Shown here: piece after piece, positions 30,177-39,189 of the stretch | Layout: every line of letters begins with the position of its first letter | How positions within the stretch are numbered: position 1 is the first letter of the stretch | Assembly: GCA_963721075.1 (NCBI GenBank) | Contig: CAVRHV010000004.1 | Coordinates: 1-64,000 of the forward strand | DNA length: 64,000 nucleotides | From: DATFVA01 sp963721075 | Lineage (GTDB): Bacteria; Bacteroidota; Ignavibacteria; Ignavibacteriales; Ignavibacteriaceae | Reading direction: 5' to 3' | Notes under the pieces: generated by a model | Told to the model about the DNA's origin: nothing | The model's input: the letters and a program-made list of their open reading frames with translations, nothing else | The model's database searches: none | Program-made: the position numbers and the translations under genes

Positions 30177-30890
30177 TTAATGAACTGCTCCGAAGGCGAG
30201 GGCGAGGAAGCCGAACGCGCCGAATACGAAATGAATAATGATAGATATGGTTGTGTTCTTTCTTACCTGAACTATGGCAGGAAGGATGAAGAAAATGGGG
30301 AGTGCAGAAAGCATAAGATCGAAGCCCATAGGAATATGAAATCCTGCCCAGAAGATCCCGTGAACCAGCCAGGTCCATTTGCCGTTCAACAGTTCCTGAC
30401 GCGGCAGTATATATCCCCTCCACAAAAATTCCTCACCGAAAATATTGAAGAAGAAGAACAGCGGCCATACATAAAGAATATACATATACCCGTCTTTCAG
30501 AGGCATATTCTTAAAGAAAAAAGGTGCAGCATCAATATTTATCATCGGCAGAATAATTTTGGCTATAAGAAAAGATGTAAGCGAAAGAAAGATAAATCCC
30601 CCTATCGTCCACCAGGTATCTGCAAGCGAAAGTTTCCTTATACGCATCCTTTCAAGAATTACAGAAAGTTTATAGGAGCCGGTATCTTTGCCGCTGAGCC
30701 ATAGTGCTCCAAAAAACATTGGAACCAGAACAAGTAATCCTACCGAAAGGAAATAACATATTTCAATCGGCATTCCGGAATTTTCATACAGCAGTGGAAT
30801 CGCAACTCCGCAGGCAATTTCATTAAGCAATGCAGGTATACCGAAAAGCAGTATAAGCTGAGGCCAGGTAAGAGGTTTAATCTTTTCCAT
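30177..30890 (-). CDS. CPBP family intramembrane glutamic endopeptidase (CAAX protease-like)
   Basis: About 237 residues from ATG 30890 with about 7 membrane helices. Catalytic motifs of the CPBP/Abi family: EExxxR in GEEFLWRGYILPRQE, FxxxH in FWAGFHIP, and a His in IIIHFVFGAFGF. These enzymes cleave membrane-associated peptides or proteins; the bacterial substrate is unknown. The open frame continues 31 codons upstream to a Met at 30983, but that would overlap the divergent gene at 30978 and adds no conserved sequence. It lies convergent to pstB. Confidence 0.85.
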   Translation of the reverse strand: MEKIKPLTWPQLILLFGIPALLNEIACGVAIPLLYENSGMPIEICYFLSVGLLVLVPMFFGALWLSGKDTGSYKLSVILERMRIRKLSLADTWWTIGGFIFLSLTSFLIAKIILPMINIDAAPFFFKNMPLKDGYMYILYVWPLFFFFNIFGEEFLWRGYILPRQELLNGKWTWLVHGIFWAGFHIPMGFDLMLSALPIFFILPAIVQVRKNTTISIIIHFVFGAFGFLALAFGAVH

Positions 30891-30977
30891 TACCGGTGGA
30901 TTTGTATTTATGATGTTTAAAGTCGGGAAAATTATTATTTTTGATGGAGAAAATATAATGATTTTGGCCGTTTTCCA

Positions 30978-31508
30978 ATGCACCTTTTATTTAAAAATCT
31001 TACCTCCTTAGCCCTGCTCATTCTGGTAATTTCGCATGGCATAATCCAGTTCGGGATGTTTGAGTTGTTCCGTGCCGACTACCGGGCTGAGGCTGCCAGA
31101 ATAATCGGTGCGGGAGTACCGCAGCATAGCCAGGTCGTCCTCTCCTTCGAGAAGAATGAATTTTCCCGTATTGAATGGAAGGATGATGATGAGTTTCGTT
31201 TCGAAGGAAAACTGTTCGATGTTATTCGCAGCGAGATTAAAGGAGATTCGGTTTACGTATATTGTGTGTACGATGAAGACGATACCTTTCTTTATGCCGT
31301 TCTTGATAATCTTATAGAGGACGATAAGGATGATCCCACAGAAACTGACACATCCGGCGGTTCTCTCAGTCAGTACTACTTTTGTGAAGATTTTAATCTT
31401 AATCTGGATAGTCCCGGATCTGAAGATAAGATCTTTTTCTGCCCGGGAATAAACCCTCTGGAAGGTGAATACCTTATAACCACCCCGCCTCCCCGCCTGA
31501 TAGTTTAA
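30978..31508 (+). CDS. Small membrane protein preceding a TonB receptor (paralog of 17072-17611)
   Basis: 176 residues: an N-terminal helix (about 8-30), a soluble domain with DEFRFEGKLFDVIRSEIKGD and VYVYCVYDEDD, an acidic stretch, YYFCEDFNL and a proline-rich end (LITTPPPRLIV). It aligns along its length with the 179-residue protein at 17072-17611 and, like it, directly precedes a TonB receptor (90 bases to ATG 31598). The two cysteines and PPP end are shared. Extracytoplasmic location is likely. The function is unknown; receptor-linked metal or heme handling is inferred from context. Confidence 0.7.
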   Translation: MHLLFKNLTSLALLILVISHGIIQFGMFELFRADYRAEAARIIGAGVPQHSQVVLSFEKNEFSRIEWKDDDEFRFEGKLFDVIRSEIKGDSVYVYCVYDEDDTFLYAVLDNLIEDDKDDPTETDTSGGSLSQYYFCEDFNLNLDSPGSEDKIFFCPGINPLEGEYLITTPPPRLIV

Positions 31509-31597
31509 CGTTGTCTTAAGTTATACTGTAGGGCCGGACCCGCTTCTGCATGATTGGCGTTCTGCCTGTTTTCAACATTAATACACAGGTAGTCATT

Positions 31598-34000
31598 ATG
31601 AAATTATTTATTTCACTTATTCTCCTAATTAATATTTCATTGTTTGCGCAGGTCGTAATTGTAAGGGACCTGTCGACCAATAACCCCCTCGAACTTGTGT
31701 CTATCTATAACCAGGATCCCAACAGGTCGATCCTCACTAACTCCAGCGGAAAGGCTGATATCAGTAAACTCGATAAAAATAAGAAAATCGTTTTCAGGAT
31801 ACTCGGCTATGAAAAACTTGAGCTGACATACGATGAAGTAAAACATGCAGACTTCGATGTTTATATGAAAGCAACTACTATCTCGCTCGATAATGTGGTT
31901 GTAACTTCGAACCGATGGGAGGAAAATAAAAGTAATATACCGAATACAATAAAGATTGTTAGTCCCAGGGATATCGAATTCCAGAACCCGCAGACAACCG
32001 CTGATATGCTGAGTATGTCTGGCAATGTCTTTATTCAGAAAAGTCAGCTTGGCGGCGGGAGTCCAATGATACGCGGTTTCGCCACGAACAGGCTTTTAAT
32101 TGTGGTTGATGGAGTAAGAATGAACACAGCTATATTCAGAAGCGGCAATCTGCAGAATGTAATTTCCCTCGATGCAAACGCTCTGGATCATGCAGAGGTT
32201 ATATTCGGACCAGGTTCGGTTATATATGGCAGCGATGCAGTAGCCGGGGTTATGAGCTTCTATACACTGTCACCGCGACTGGCTTACGACGGTTCTCCTT
32301 CTTTTAATGCCGGGGCAATGACCCGGTTTTCATCGGCAAATATGGAAAAAACAGGACATTTACACTTCAACCTTGGGTTTAAGAACTGGGGATTTCTTTC
32401 CAGCCTTACATATACTGATTTCGATGATCTCGTTATGGGAAGCAATGGTCCCGATGAATATCTTCGCCCCACTTACCAGGAGACTGTAAACGGAAAAGAC
32501 AGTGTGTTCACTAATCCTGATCCAAAGGAGCAGAGATATTCCGGATATAATCAGATCAATTTTATGCAGAAGGTTCTGTTTACTCCTGCTGACAAATGGG
32601 AACTGGAGTACGGATTTCATTATTCAACTTCATCTGATGTTACACGATATGACAGGCTCCTTCGTCCCAGGGGCAGTACTCTGCGTTCTGCTGAATGGTA
32701 TTATGGTCCCCAGGACTGGATGATGCACTCATTGTCGGCAGTTAATTATTCACCGAATACAATTTATGACCTCTCAAAAGTTACTGCCGCCTACCAGTTT
32801 TTCGAGGAAAGCAGACACGATAGAAACCTGAATTCAGAAGACAGGACCAACAGAGTTGAAAAGGTTTATGCCTATTCGCTGAATCTTGATCTGCTTAAAG
32901 AACTTACTGATAATTCAAACCTGTACTACGGGGCCGAGGTAGTTCTTAATAAAGTGGGATCTTCAGGAACTACAGAAAATATTATTACTGGTGTTTCGCT
33001 GCCCGATGCTTCAAGGTACCCTGATGGTTCGACCTGGAATTCTTACGGAGCATATGTTACTTATAAGCACCAGTTTAGTCCGCAGTATATTCTGCAAACC
33101 GGAATGAGGTACAATTACGTTACTCTCGACGCAGAGTTCGACACCACATATTATCAGTTCCCCTTCACTACGGCAGAACTGAGAACGGGGGCATTAACAG
33201 GAAGTGCAGGACTGGTCTGGCATCCGCAGAGCGACTGGCAGGTAAACCTTAATCTATCCACGGGCTTCAGAGCACCTAATGTTGACGATCTTGGAAAAGT
33301 TTTTGACTCAGAGCCCGGCTCGGTAGTTGTGCCCAATCCCGATCTGAAACCTGAGTATGCGTATAATGCGGAATTGGGATTGATGAAGGTATTCGGGAAT
33401 TCTGTGGAAATAGATTTAACAGGATTTTACACTTACCTCGACAACGCTCTGGTGCGCCGCGATTTCACATTAAACGGACGTGACAGTATTATGTATGATG
33501 GAACACTGAGTCAGGTACAGGCTATTCAGAATGCGGCTTATGCGCACATATGGGGTGTTGAGGCTGATCTTAATATTAACTTTGCAGATTATTTTAATTT
33601 CAGAACTCAGCTTAATTACCAGAAGGGTGAAGAAGAAGATGATGGTGGAAGTGTTACTCCCCTGCGGCATGCGGCACCCTGGTTCGGTAAAACCGAATTA
33701 TCCTTCAGAAAGGATAAACTTTGGGCATCTTTGTACGCAGTGTATAATGGTGAGATTGCTTATGGCGATCTATCTCCTTCTGAATACGAAAAAGATTATC
33801 TGTATGCGAAGGATGCCGATGGCAATATTTATTCGCCTTCATGGTATACCCTGAACCTGAAGTTGAGTTATAGACTTTTTGATAATATTGAAGTGTATTT
33901 TGGAGTTGAAAATATAACAGACCAGCGGTACAGACCGTACTCTTCGGGAATAACTGCGGCCGGCAGAAATTTTATCGGCTCATTAAGGTTTAATATTTAG
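31598..34000 (+). CDS. TonB-dependent receptor, heme/hemoglobin type
   Basis: About 800 residues. Start chosen at MKLFISLILL, which gives a clean signal peptide ending LFAQ; the frame is open 16 codons upstream. A carboxypeptidase-regulatory-like domain (about 18-95) precedes the plug (NVVVTSNRWEENKSN, PMIRGFATNRLLIVVDGVRM, GSDAVAGVM). The barrel contains STGFRAPNVDDLGK and NPDLKPEYAYNAELG, which match the FRAP and NPDL boxes of heme/hemoglobin receptors, and ends SLRFNI. Substrate assignment rests on these two boxes and is moderate. It is encoded behind the small membrane protein and ahead of a TetR regulator. Confidence 0.88.
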   Translation: MKLFISLILLINISLFAQVVIVRDLSTNNPLELVSIYNQDPNRSILTNSSGKADISKLDKNKKIVFRILGYEKLELTYDEVKHADFDVYMKATTISLDNVVVTSNRWEENKSNIPNTIKIVSPRDIEFQNPQTTADMLSMSGNVFIQKSQLGGGSPMIRGFATNRLLIVVDGVRMNTAIFRSGNLQNVISLDANALDHAEVIFGPGSVIYGSDAVAGVMSFYTLSPRLAYDGSPSFNAGAMTRFSSANMEKTGHLHFNLGFKNWGFLSSLTYTDFDDLVMGSNGPDEYLRPTYQETVNGKDSVFTNPDPKEQRYSGYNQINFMQKVLFTPADKWELEYGFHYSTSSDVTRYDRLLRPRGSTLRSAEWYYGPQDWMMHSLSAVNYSPNTIYDLSKVTAAYQFFEESRHDRNLNSEDRTNRVEKVYAYSLNLDLLKELTDNSNLYYGAEVVLNKVGSSGTTENIITGVSLPDASRYPDGSTWNSYGAYVTYKHQFSPQYILQTGMRYNYVTLDAEFDTTYYQFPFTTAELRTGALTGSAGLVWHPQSDWQVNLNLSTGFRAPNVDDLGKVFDSEPGSVVVPNPDLKPEYAYNAELGLMKVFGNSVEIDLTGFYTYLDNALVRRDFTLNGRDSIMYDGTLSQVQAIQNAAYAHIWGVEADLNINFADYFNFRTQLNYQKGEEEDDGGSVTPLRHAAPWFGKTELSFRKDKLWASLYAVYNGEIAYGDLSPSEYEKDYLYAKDADGNIYSPSWYTLNLKLSYRLFDNIEVYFGVENITDQRYRPYSSGITAAGRNFIGSLRFNI

Positions 34001-34037
34001 GATGCCTGATGGTCAGATAGTTTTCTGAGGATGTATC

Positions 34038-34156
34038 GAGGCTGTCTCATAAGTGTCATTCCGAATTTATTTCGGAATCTAATTATTCGATTTTGAATTG
34101 GAATCAGAACCTGAAACCAGTTCAGGTTGACAATATCAGACTTTTGAGACAACCTC
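34038..34156. mobile_element. MITE-like palindromic element (119 bp)
   Basis: Terminal inverted repeats GAGGCTGTCTCATAAG (34038-34053) and CTTTTGAGACAACCTC (34141-34156) match at 14 of 16 positions. Inside are two nested palindromic pieces of the TCATTCCGAA...TTCGGAATCT and GAACCTGAAA...TTCAGGTTGAC kind that are common scattered repeats in Bacteroidota genomes. No transposase is present. It sits just before the TetR gene and explains the misleading N-terminal extension of that frame. Confidence 0.65.
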
Positions 34157-34218
34157 GCACATTTTCAATTTTCAATTTAAAAGACTATCTTTCAGCCGGT
34201 TCAAATTCAGGTATCAGC

Positions 34219-34797
34219 TTGGAAAACGACAGAAAAACACAAATCATCAAAGCTGCCGTAAAAAGGTTCTCGAAGCATGGATTGGGGAAAACCACCCTTG
34301 ATGAAATTGCCCGCGATTTGCGAATTGGAAAAGCTACCATATACCATTATTTCGTATCTAAAGAGTCCCTCTTTTACAGTTCTATCGAATGGGAAAGCGA
34401 ACAATTTATTGAGGAGGTAAGGTCTATATTTGAGAACGAAACGCTCTCATTGCGTGAGAGGTTCAATGAATATTTCACCTGCAAGGAAAATATCGATCAG
34501 AAATATAAGCTGCTTTACGATATATTTCTACAGCTTATGGGAGATGACTCTTTCGAAAGAGAAAAGACTATCCTTCAATCGATGCTGAGGAAAGAGGAAA
34601 TTATACTTGAAATGGTGCTGAATCCAGCCTACAGAACAAAACAACTGAAACATATACCATCATTGCCGGTTATGTTCGTGACAACAAGCTGGGGATGGTT
34701 GTTCGGTGTTAAACTGAACCGAATGACCAATGGTGAGGATCAGGTACTTTCCAGAGAACTTCTGAATACCCTTATCGAAAATGTATTACCTGATTAA
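34219..34797 (+). CDS. TetR/AcrR family transcriptional regulator
   Basis: 192 residues from TTG 34219 (AGG at 34209-34211). The frame is open further upstream, but that part is the MITE-like repeat. The helix-turn-helix (about residues 8-50) reads FSKHGLGKTTLDEIARDLRIG and ATIYHYFVSKESLFY. The C-terminal helical ligand domain has no recognisable effector. It follows the heme-type receptor by 218 bases and could control it, but no operator was identified. Confidence 0.87.
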   Translation: MENDRKTQIIKAAVKRFSKHGLGKTTLDEIARDLRIGKATIYHYFVSKESLFYSSIEWESEQFIEEVRSIFENETLSLRERFNEYFTCKENIDQKYKLLYDIFLQLMGDDSFEREKTILQSMLRKEEIILEMVLNPAYRTKQLKHIPSLPVMFVTTSWGWLFGVKLNRMTNGEDQVLSRELLNTLIENVLPD

Positions 34798-34809
34798 CTT
34801 TGACCTGCC

Positions 34810-35505
34810 CTAATCTGTATCTTCACTATCATCATCGCTTAACACTATCTTCTCATACTTGTGCTTAACCATCTGTGCTTCAACTATAAAGAAAACATCT
34901 TCCGCAATATTGGTTGCATGATCGGCAAGTCTTTCCAGGTGCCTTGATATTACAAGAAGAGCAACTCCCGGGTCAACGTTCTCAGGCTTCTCTTTCATGA
35001 TAGCTTTCAATGTAGCATGGTTGTCAACGTTATAATTATCAACTTTATCGTCCGTCTCAATTACCTTCTTAGCGAGATCAGGATTTCCCTCGATAAAAGC
35101 GTCAATAGCATTCTTTATCATTTCTCTGGCAACCTGCGACATCTCTTTGAGATTCGTTTTCTCATAAAAATCAGGCTTCTTCCCCATTTCTTTTGCACTC
35201 TCGGCAATATTAACGGCAAGGTCGCCGATCCGTTCCAGATTAGTGTCAATTGTCAGAGCCGACATAATAAGTCTGAGGTCCGCAGCAACGGGCTGACTCA
35301 AAGCAAAGATCTTCTGACAGATCTTCTCAATCTTCACATCGTATTTATCAACTTTTGTGTCTCTATCAATCACGAGATTGGCAAGTTCAGCATTTTCTTC
35401 ATCAACGGCTTTCAGAGCCAGCTCAACCTGTTCGTCCACAAGACTGCACATCTTGATGAGCCTTGTTTTCAGCTTTTCTATCTGAATTTCAAACTGGCGT
35501 TCCAT
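34810..35505 (-). CDS. phoU: Phosphate transport regulator PhoU
   Basis: 231 residues, all helical, with the two PhoU repeats of three helices. Each repeat carries the metal-binding pattern: RIGDLAVNIAE in the first and RLADHATNIAEDV in the second. It dampens Pst uptake and PhoR signalling under phosphate surplus. It follows pstB copy 2 by 33 bases and is the last gene of phnDCE-pstB-phoU; a terminator is not obvious before the convergent TetR gene. Confidence 0.94.
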   Translation of the reverse strand: MERQFEIQIEKLKTRLIKMCSLVDEQVELALKAVDEENAELANLVIDRDTKVDKYDVKIEKICQKIFALSQPVAADLRLIMSALTIDTNLERIGDLAVNIAESAKEMGKKPDFYEKTNLKEMSQVAREMIKNAIDAFIEGNPDLAKKVIETDDKVDNYNVDNHATLKAIMKEKPENVDPGVALLVISRHLERLADHATNIAEDVFFIVEAQMVKHKYEKIVLSDDDSEDTD

Positions 35506-35538
35506 TCTTGATCTCCTTCAAATAATTAAAATTCACGG

Positions 35539-36297
35539 TTAACCAAATCTACCTGTGACGTAATCTTCTGTCTGCTTCTTAACCGGTTTGGTAAATATCC
35601 TGCTTGTTTTATCGTATTCAATCAGTTCACCCAGGTAGAAGAATGCGGTACTGTCGCTCACCCTGGCTGCCTGCTGCATATTATGGGTAACAATAACAAT
35701 AGTATAATTCTTTTTAAGATCGTGAATAAGCTCTTCTATTTTAGCAGTAGAAATAGGGTCAAGCGCACTTGCCGGCTCATCCATCAGCACTATCTCAGGC
35801 TCTATTGCGAGCGTACGAGCTATACATAACCGCTGCTGCTGCCCGCCTGAAAGCGCAAGCGCCGGGGAGCTAAGACGGTCTTTTACCTCATCAATTAAAG
35901 CAGCCTGCGTAAGCGATTTCTCCACTATTGAATCAAGAGTTTTCTTATCGCGCGTACCATTCAGCTTTATGCCGAACACAAGATTTTCATATATGCTCAT
36001 CGGAAAGAGATTTGACTTCTGAAAGACCATCCCTATCCTTCGCCTTAGATTTACAACATCAACATCACGATCATAAATATTCTTTCCGTCTATAACAACC
36101 TCACCACTTATTTTAACACCATCGATGAGATCGTTCATCCTGTTGATGGACCTTATGAAAGTTGATTTCCCGCATCCGCTGGGTCCAATAAATGCCGTCA
36201 CCTTGTTTGAAGCAATATCCATGGATATATTCTTCAGGGCCTGCTTTGTCCCGTAATGCAGACTAAGGTCTTTAACGGATATTTTAACTTCTTTCAT
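35539..36297 (-). CDS. pstB: Phosphate ABC transporter ATPase PstB (copy 2)
   Basis: 252 residues, the standard PstB length. Walker A GPSGCGKST, signature LSGGQQQR, Walker B VLMDEPASALDP and TAFFYLGELIEYDKT mark it as PstB rather than a phosphonate ATPase. It lies between phnE and phoU with no pst permease beside it, so it probably serves the PstCA pair encoded at 27363-29231 or links PhoU to transport. Spacing to phnE is 59 bases. Confidence 0.92.
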   Translation of the reverse strand: MKEVKISVKDLSLHYGTKQALKNISMDIASNKVTAFIGPSGCGKSTFIRSINRMNDLIDGVKISGEVVIDGKNIYDRDVDVVNLRRRIGMVFQKSNLFPMSIYENLVFGIKLNGTRDKKTLDSIVEKSLTQAALIDEVKDRLSSPALALSGGQQQRLCIARTLAIEPEIVLMDEPASALDPISTAKIEELIHDLKKNYTIVIVTHNMQQAARVSDSTAFFYLGELIEYDKTSRIFTKPVKKQTEDYVTGRFG

Positions 36298-36356
36298 TTA
36301 GGGGGAAACTTATGAATAAAAATCAGTAATTAAAACCTGAAGCAAAAATGATGGTC

Positions 36357-37430
36357 TCAATATATTGCTTCGCGTATCCTGGCGCTGATATAATCCATCA
36401 CCCAGACGACAAAGGCAATCATCAGTACCAGAAGTCCAACTTCATGCCACCGTGCAAGTCCCTGGTACTGCATCAGCATAGTACCGATACCGCCGCCGCC
36501 TACAAGTCCTATTATAGTTGCCATCCTTACGTTTATATCCCAGCGGTAAATTGTAAATGAAAGGAAAGGTAGAACTATCTGCGGTACCACAGCATACCAG
36601 ACAACCTGCACCTTGTTTGCACCCGTCGCACTGATGGCTTCAACAGGTCCGGTTTCAATATTCTCAATAGCTTCGGAGTAAAGCTTGGCATTGGATGCAA
36701 TCGTATGTACAAGCAGCGCTATCATACCGGCAAACGGGCCGATGCCAACCCATACAGAGAAAATAATCGCCCATATCAACGGTTCGATTGAACGAATAAA
36801 ATTGAGCAATATCCTCAGGACATAATAAACAGCAAAACTGATTTTATTTTCCTTCATCAGGTTTCTTGCTGTAAAAAAGGATAGTAGAAGTGTAAGGGGG
36901 ATCGATATCAGAGTTGCGAGCAGTGCAATGTAAATCGTCTCTATCATCGCGAATAATGCATCATCAAATATCCCCAATTCCGGCTGAAACAACGAGCTGA
37001 ATATCCGTTCGGCACCCTGAATTCCTTCGCTGCTGAAGAGATCGACGATTGAAATTCTTGTTACAATCCAGCCTGCAATAAATGTTATATTAAACAGGAA
37101 CCATCCGAATATCTCAACTGTGTATTTTGTTACTTTATTATCCTTTGATATGCCGAAAAGTCTGGCGGAAAGCGAGGTGCGTGAGTATGTCCATGCATAT
37201 CCTGCTATTATGCTGATCATCAGTATAATAAGGATATTGTTCCAGTTAAAGGGAAGGTCCCGCAGATCAAGGATAAACTTGTAGTAAATTGCTCTCTGAA
37301 GCACGATAAGACTGTAGAAGACAAAGAAGATATCCAGAAGCGCAGATTTTACAAAATTGAATTTTGCTTCGCGCTTTTTGCTGCGGGCTAGTATGGCCTG
37401 CGGATGCATTTCAAGTTCCGGATCTATCAT
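36357..37430 (-). CDS. phnE: Phosphonate/phosphate ABC transporter permease PhnE
   Basis: 357 residues. An N-terminal cytoplasmic part is followed by about 7-8 helices. The permease domain has the EAA-type loop VEAISATGANKVQVVWYAV and GLVGGGGIGTML, typical of PhnE. It forms the inner-membrane channel with PhnC and PhnD. The start overlaps the phnC stop by four bases (ATGA). The protein is about 80 residues longer at the N-terminus than Escherichia coli PhnE because of two extra hydrophobic segments. Confidence 0.9.
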   Translation of the reverse strand: MIDPELEMHPQAILARSKKREAKFNFVKSALLDIFFVFYSLIVLQRAIYYKFILDLRDLPFNWNNILIILMISIIAGYAWTYSRTSLSARLFGISKDNKVTKYTVEIFGWFLFNITFIAGWIVTRISIVDLFSSEGIQGAERIFSSLFQPELGIFDDALFAMIETIYIALLATLISIPLTLLLSFFTARNLMKENKISFAVYYVLRILLNFIRSIEPLIWAIIFSVWVGIGPFAGMIALLVHTIASNAKLYSEAIENIETGPVEAISATGANKVQVVWYAVVPQIVLPFLSFTIYRWDINVRMATIIGLVGGGGIGTMLMQYQGLARWHEVGLLVLMIAFVVWVMDYISARIREAIY

Positions 37431-38188
37431 CTTATTTCCACCTCTTCGGCATCTTCACCATAAATAGTTTTGAACCAGGTTTCATCGATATCAGAAGGCA
37501 TTCCTTCATAAATAATTTCGCCGGCCTTAAGAGCAATTACCCTTGAGGCATATCTTCTAACAAGACTCAGAAAATGAAGATTGCATATCACAGTAGTTCC
37601 AAGTTCCTTATTTATTTTTTCAAAGTACTGCATTACAGAATTCGACGTTGCCGGATCAAGAGAAGCCACCGGCTCGTCGGCAAGCAGAAGCTTGGGATTC
37701 TGCATAAGACTGCGGGCTATTGCTACTCTCTGCTGCTGACCACCGCTGAGTGAATCGGCACGTATGGCTGCTTTCTCAGTAATTCCTACCCTCTCCAGAT
37801 TCGTGTATGCTTCTTTAATAGTCTCATCACTGAACCTTTCAAAAACCGATTCCAACGTTCCCAGCGATCCAAGCTTTCCCGTTATTACGTTCGTTAGTAC
37901 CGAACGGCGCTTGATCAGGTTGAACTGCTGAAAAACCATTCCTATCTGCGACTTAGCCTTTCGGAGTTCTTCGCCTTTTATATGCGTAATATCTTTATCG
38001 AGAAACTTTATTTTTCCGGAAGTCGGTTCTATTAAGCGGTTAACACATCTTAGCAAAGTAGATTTTCCGGATCCGCTTAATCCGATGATCACAAGAAATT
38101 CCCCTTCTTCAACTTTAAAGGATACACCTTTTAAAGCATGGGTACCGTTATTGTAAATTTTGTGAAGATTTTCTATTTCAAGCAGCAT
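37427..38188 (-). CDS. phnC: Phosphonate/phosphate ABC transporter ATPase PhnC
   Basis: 253 residues. Walker A GLSGSGKSTLLR, signature DSLSGGQQQRVAI, Walker B LLLADEPVASLDP. FNLIKRRSVLTNVITGKLG is characteristic of PhnC. It energises import by PhnDE. The start shares one base with the phnD stop and the stop overlaps phnE, so the three are translationally coupled. No C-P lyase genes occur in the window, so the substrate may be phosphate, phosphite or a phosphonate. Confidence 0.92.
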   Translation of the reverse strand: MLLEIENLHKIYNNGTHALKGVSFKVEEGEFLVIIGLSGSGKSTLLRCVNRLIEPTSGKIKFLDKDITHIKGEELRKAKSQIGMVFQQFNLIKRRSVLTNVITGKLGSLGTLESVFERFSDETIKEAYTNLERVGITEKAAIRADSLSGGQQQRVAIARSLMQNPKLLLADEPVASLDPATSNSVMQYFEKINKELGTTVICNLHFLSLVRRYASRVIALKAGEIIYEGMPSDIDETWFKTIYGEDAEEVEIR

Positions 38189-39117
38189 CAGTTTTTCATC
38201 AGGTTTTCAAATTTTATATTTTGCTGTTCAAGCAGCCTTCTGAGTCCGTCGTAATCACTGTCTTTTGTTCTGATCAGTCCGCGGATATCATAGATATCAT
38301 ACATCGATTTCCCGCCTGCAGGAGTACTAACATATTTGATAAGAGCGTCAATTATTTTTTCTTTCATATCCTCATCCATCCCTTTTCTAAAGACCCAGGG
38401 ATCATTAGGAATACTTTGTGTAAATCCGATAATCTTAACCTTTTGTTCCACATCCGGAAATTGCTTTTCAACCCTCATCCTTGCATCAAGTATTTCGTGA
38501 GTCACAGGGTCAGGAGGTGCATAATAAGTAGCTCCGGCGGCCACCTGTCCCTGGTAAACCATAGTAACCACGTTGTCGTGACGCATTGCGAATACAGTCT
38601 CGCTCGGTTTTATGCCCATTTTATCAAACATTGCTTTAGGCAGTATGTATCCTGAAGTGGAGGATGGGTCTACATAAGCAAAACTTCTCCCGTTGATATC
38701 TGACAGACTGTCGATCCCGGAATCATATCTGGTTATGATCTGACCTTTATAAGTAGTTTCATTATTGTCCCTTACAATACGAAGACGTGCTTCTGCGCCG
38801 TATTTTGCGTTTGCCATCAGGTAAGAGAAAGTGTTTATGCTGGCGATATCTGCCTTTTCTGTACCGAAGGCTTCAACCACGGCAATAAAACTGGCAGGTA
38901 CCGCTGTTGTGAAGTAATATCCGGTTTCCTTTTCGAGGAAATCTGTCAGTTCCTTCGCATTTGTGGTTATTCGCTTGGCATCTACAGAAGGGGTAAAATA
39001 TAGCTTTATCGGGTTACTTCTCGTACCAAGGGCTCCCTCATTTAGCTCCCGGGTAGATGAAATAACTATGAAAATAAGTATTGGTGAAAGGTATAGAAGA
39101 TATTTTAAGGATCTCAT
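38188..39117 (-). CDS. phnD: Phosphate/phosphonate-binding protein PhnD
   Basis: 309 residues with an N-terminal membrane-targeting segment (LKYLLYLSPILIFIVISS) that lacks a clear lipobox. The body follows the PhnD family: PIKLYFTPSVDA, ADIASINTFSYLMA, FAYVDPSSTSGYILPKAM, DNVVTMVYQGQVAAGATY. It captures the ligand and feeds PhnCE. It is the first gene of the operon; a paired TTAACA site and a TAnnTTTG element precede it, pointing to phosphate-starvation control. Confidence 0.9.
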   Translation of the reverse strand: MRSLKYLLYLSPILIFIVISSTRELNEGALGTRSNPIKLYFTPSVDAKRITTNAKELTDFLEKETGYYFTTAVPASFIAVVEAFGTEKADIASINTFSYLMANAKYGAEARLRIVRDNNETTYKGQIITRYDSGIDSLSDINGRSFAYVDPSSTSGYILPKAMFDKMGIKPSETVFAMRHDNVVTMVYQGQVAAGATYYAPPDPVTHEILDARMRVEKQFPDVEQKVKIIGFTQSIPNDPWVFRKGMDEDMKEKIIDALIKYVSTPAGGKSMYDIYDIRGLIRTKDSDYDGLRRLLEQQNIKFENLMKN

Positions 39118-39165
39118 AACTAGCTAAAATTAGAATTTCTAATATGCTAATTATTTTCCATCTAT

Positions 39166-39173
39166 CAAATATA
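39166..39173 (-). promoter_or_regulatory. TAnnTTTG promoter element for phnD
   Basis: TATATTTG on the minus strand fits the consensus, 48 bases before ATG 39117 and 16 bases after the nearest TTAACA hexamer. Confidence 0.55.
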
Positions 39174-39189
39174 AAAAGGGGGTTTTCAA

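Noticed and set aside
30180..30704. 174-codon + strand ORF
   Set aside because: It is antisense to the CPBP protease, is highly charged without domain features, and has no ribosome site.
30891..30983. N-terminal extension of the CPBP protease
   Set aside because: It would overlap the divergent gene and reads as AT-rich noncoding sequence.
34093..34218. N-terminal extension of the TetR regulator
   Set aside because: This part is translated from the MITE-like inverted-repeat element and lacks similarity to TetR proteins; TTG 34219 gives the normal length.
35017..35511. 164-codon + strand ORF
   Set aside because: It is the reverse shadow of phoU; composition is that of antisense translation.
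36357..39117. Part of a C-P lyase (phosphonate degradation) locus
   Set aside because: Only transporter genes phnDCE are present; phnG-M, phosphonatase and phosphite dehydrogenase are absent from the window.
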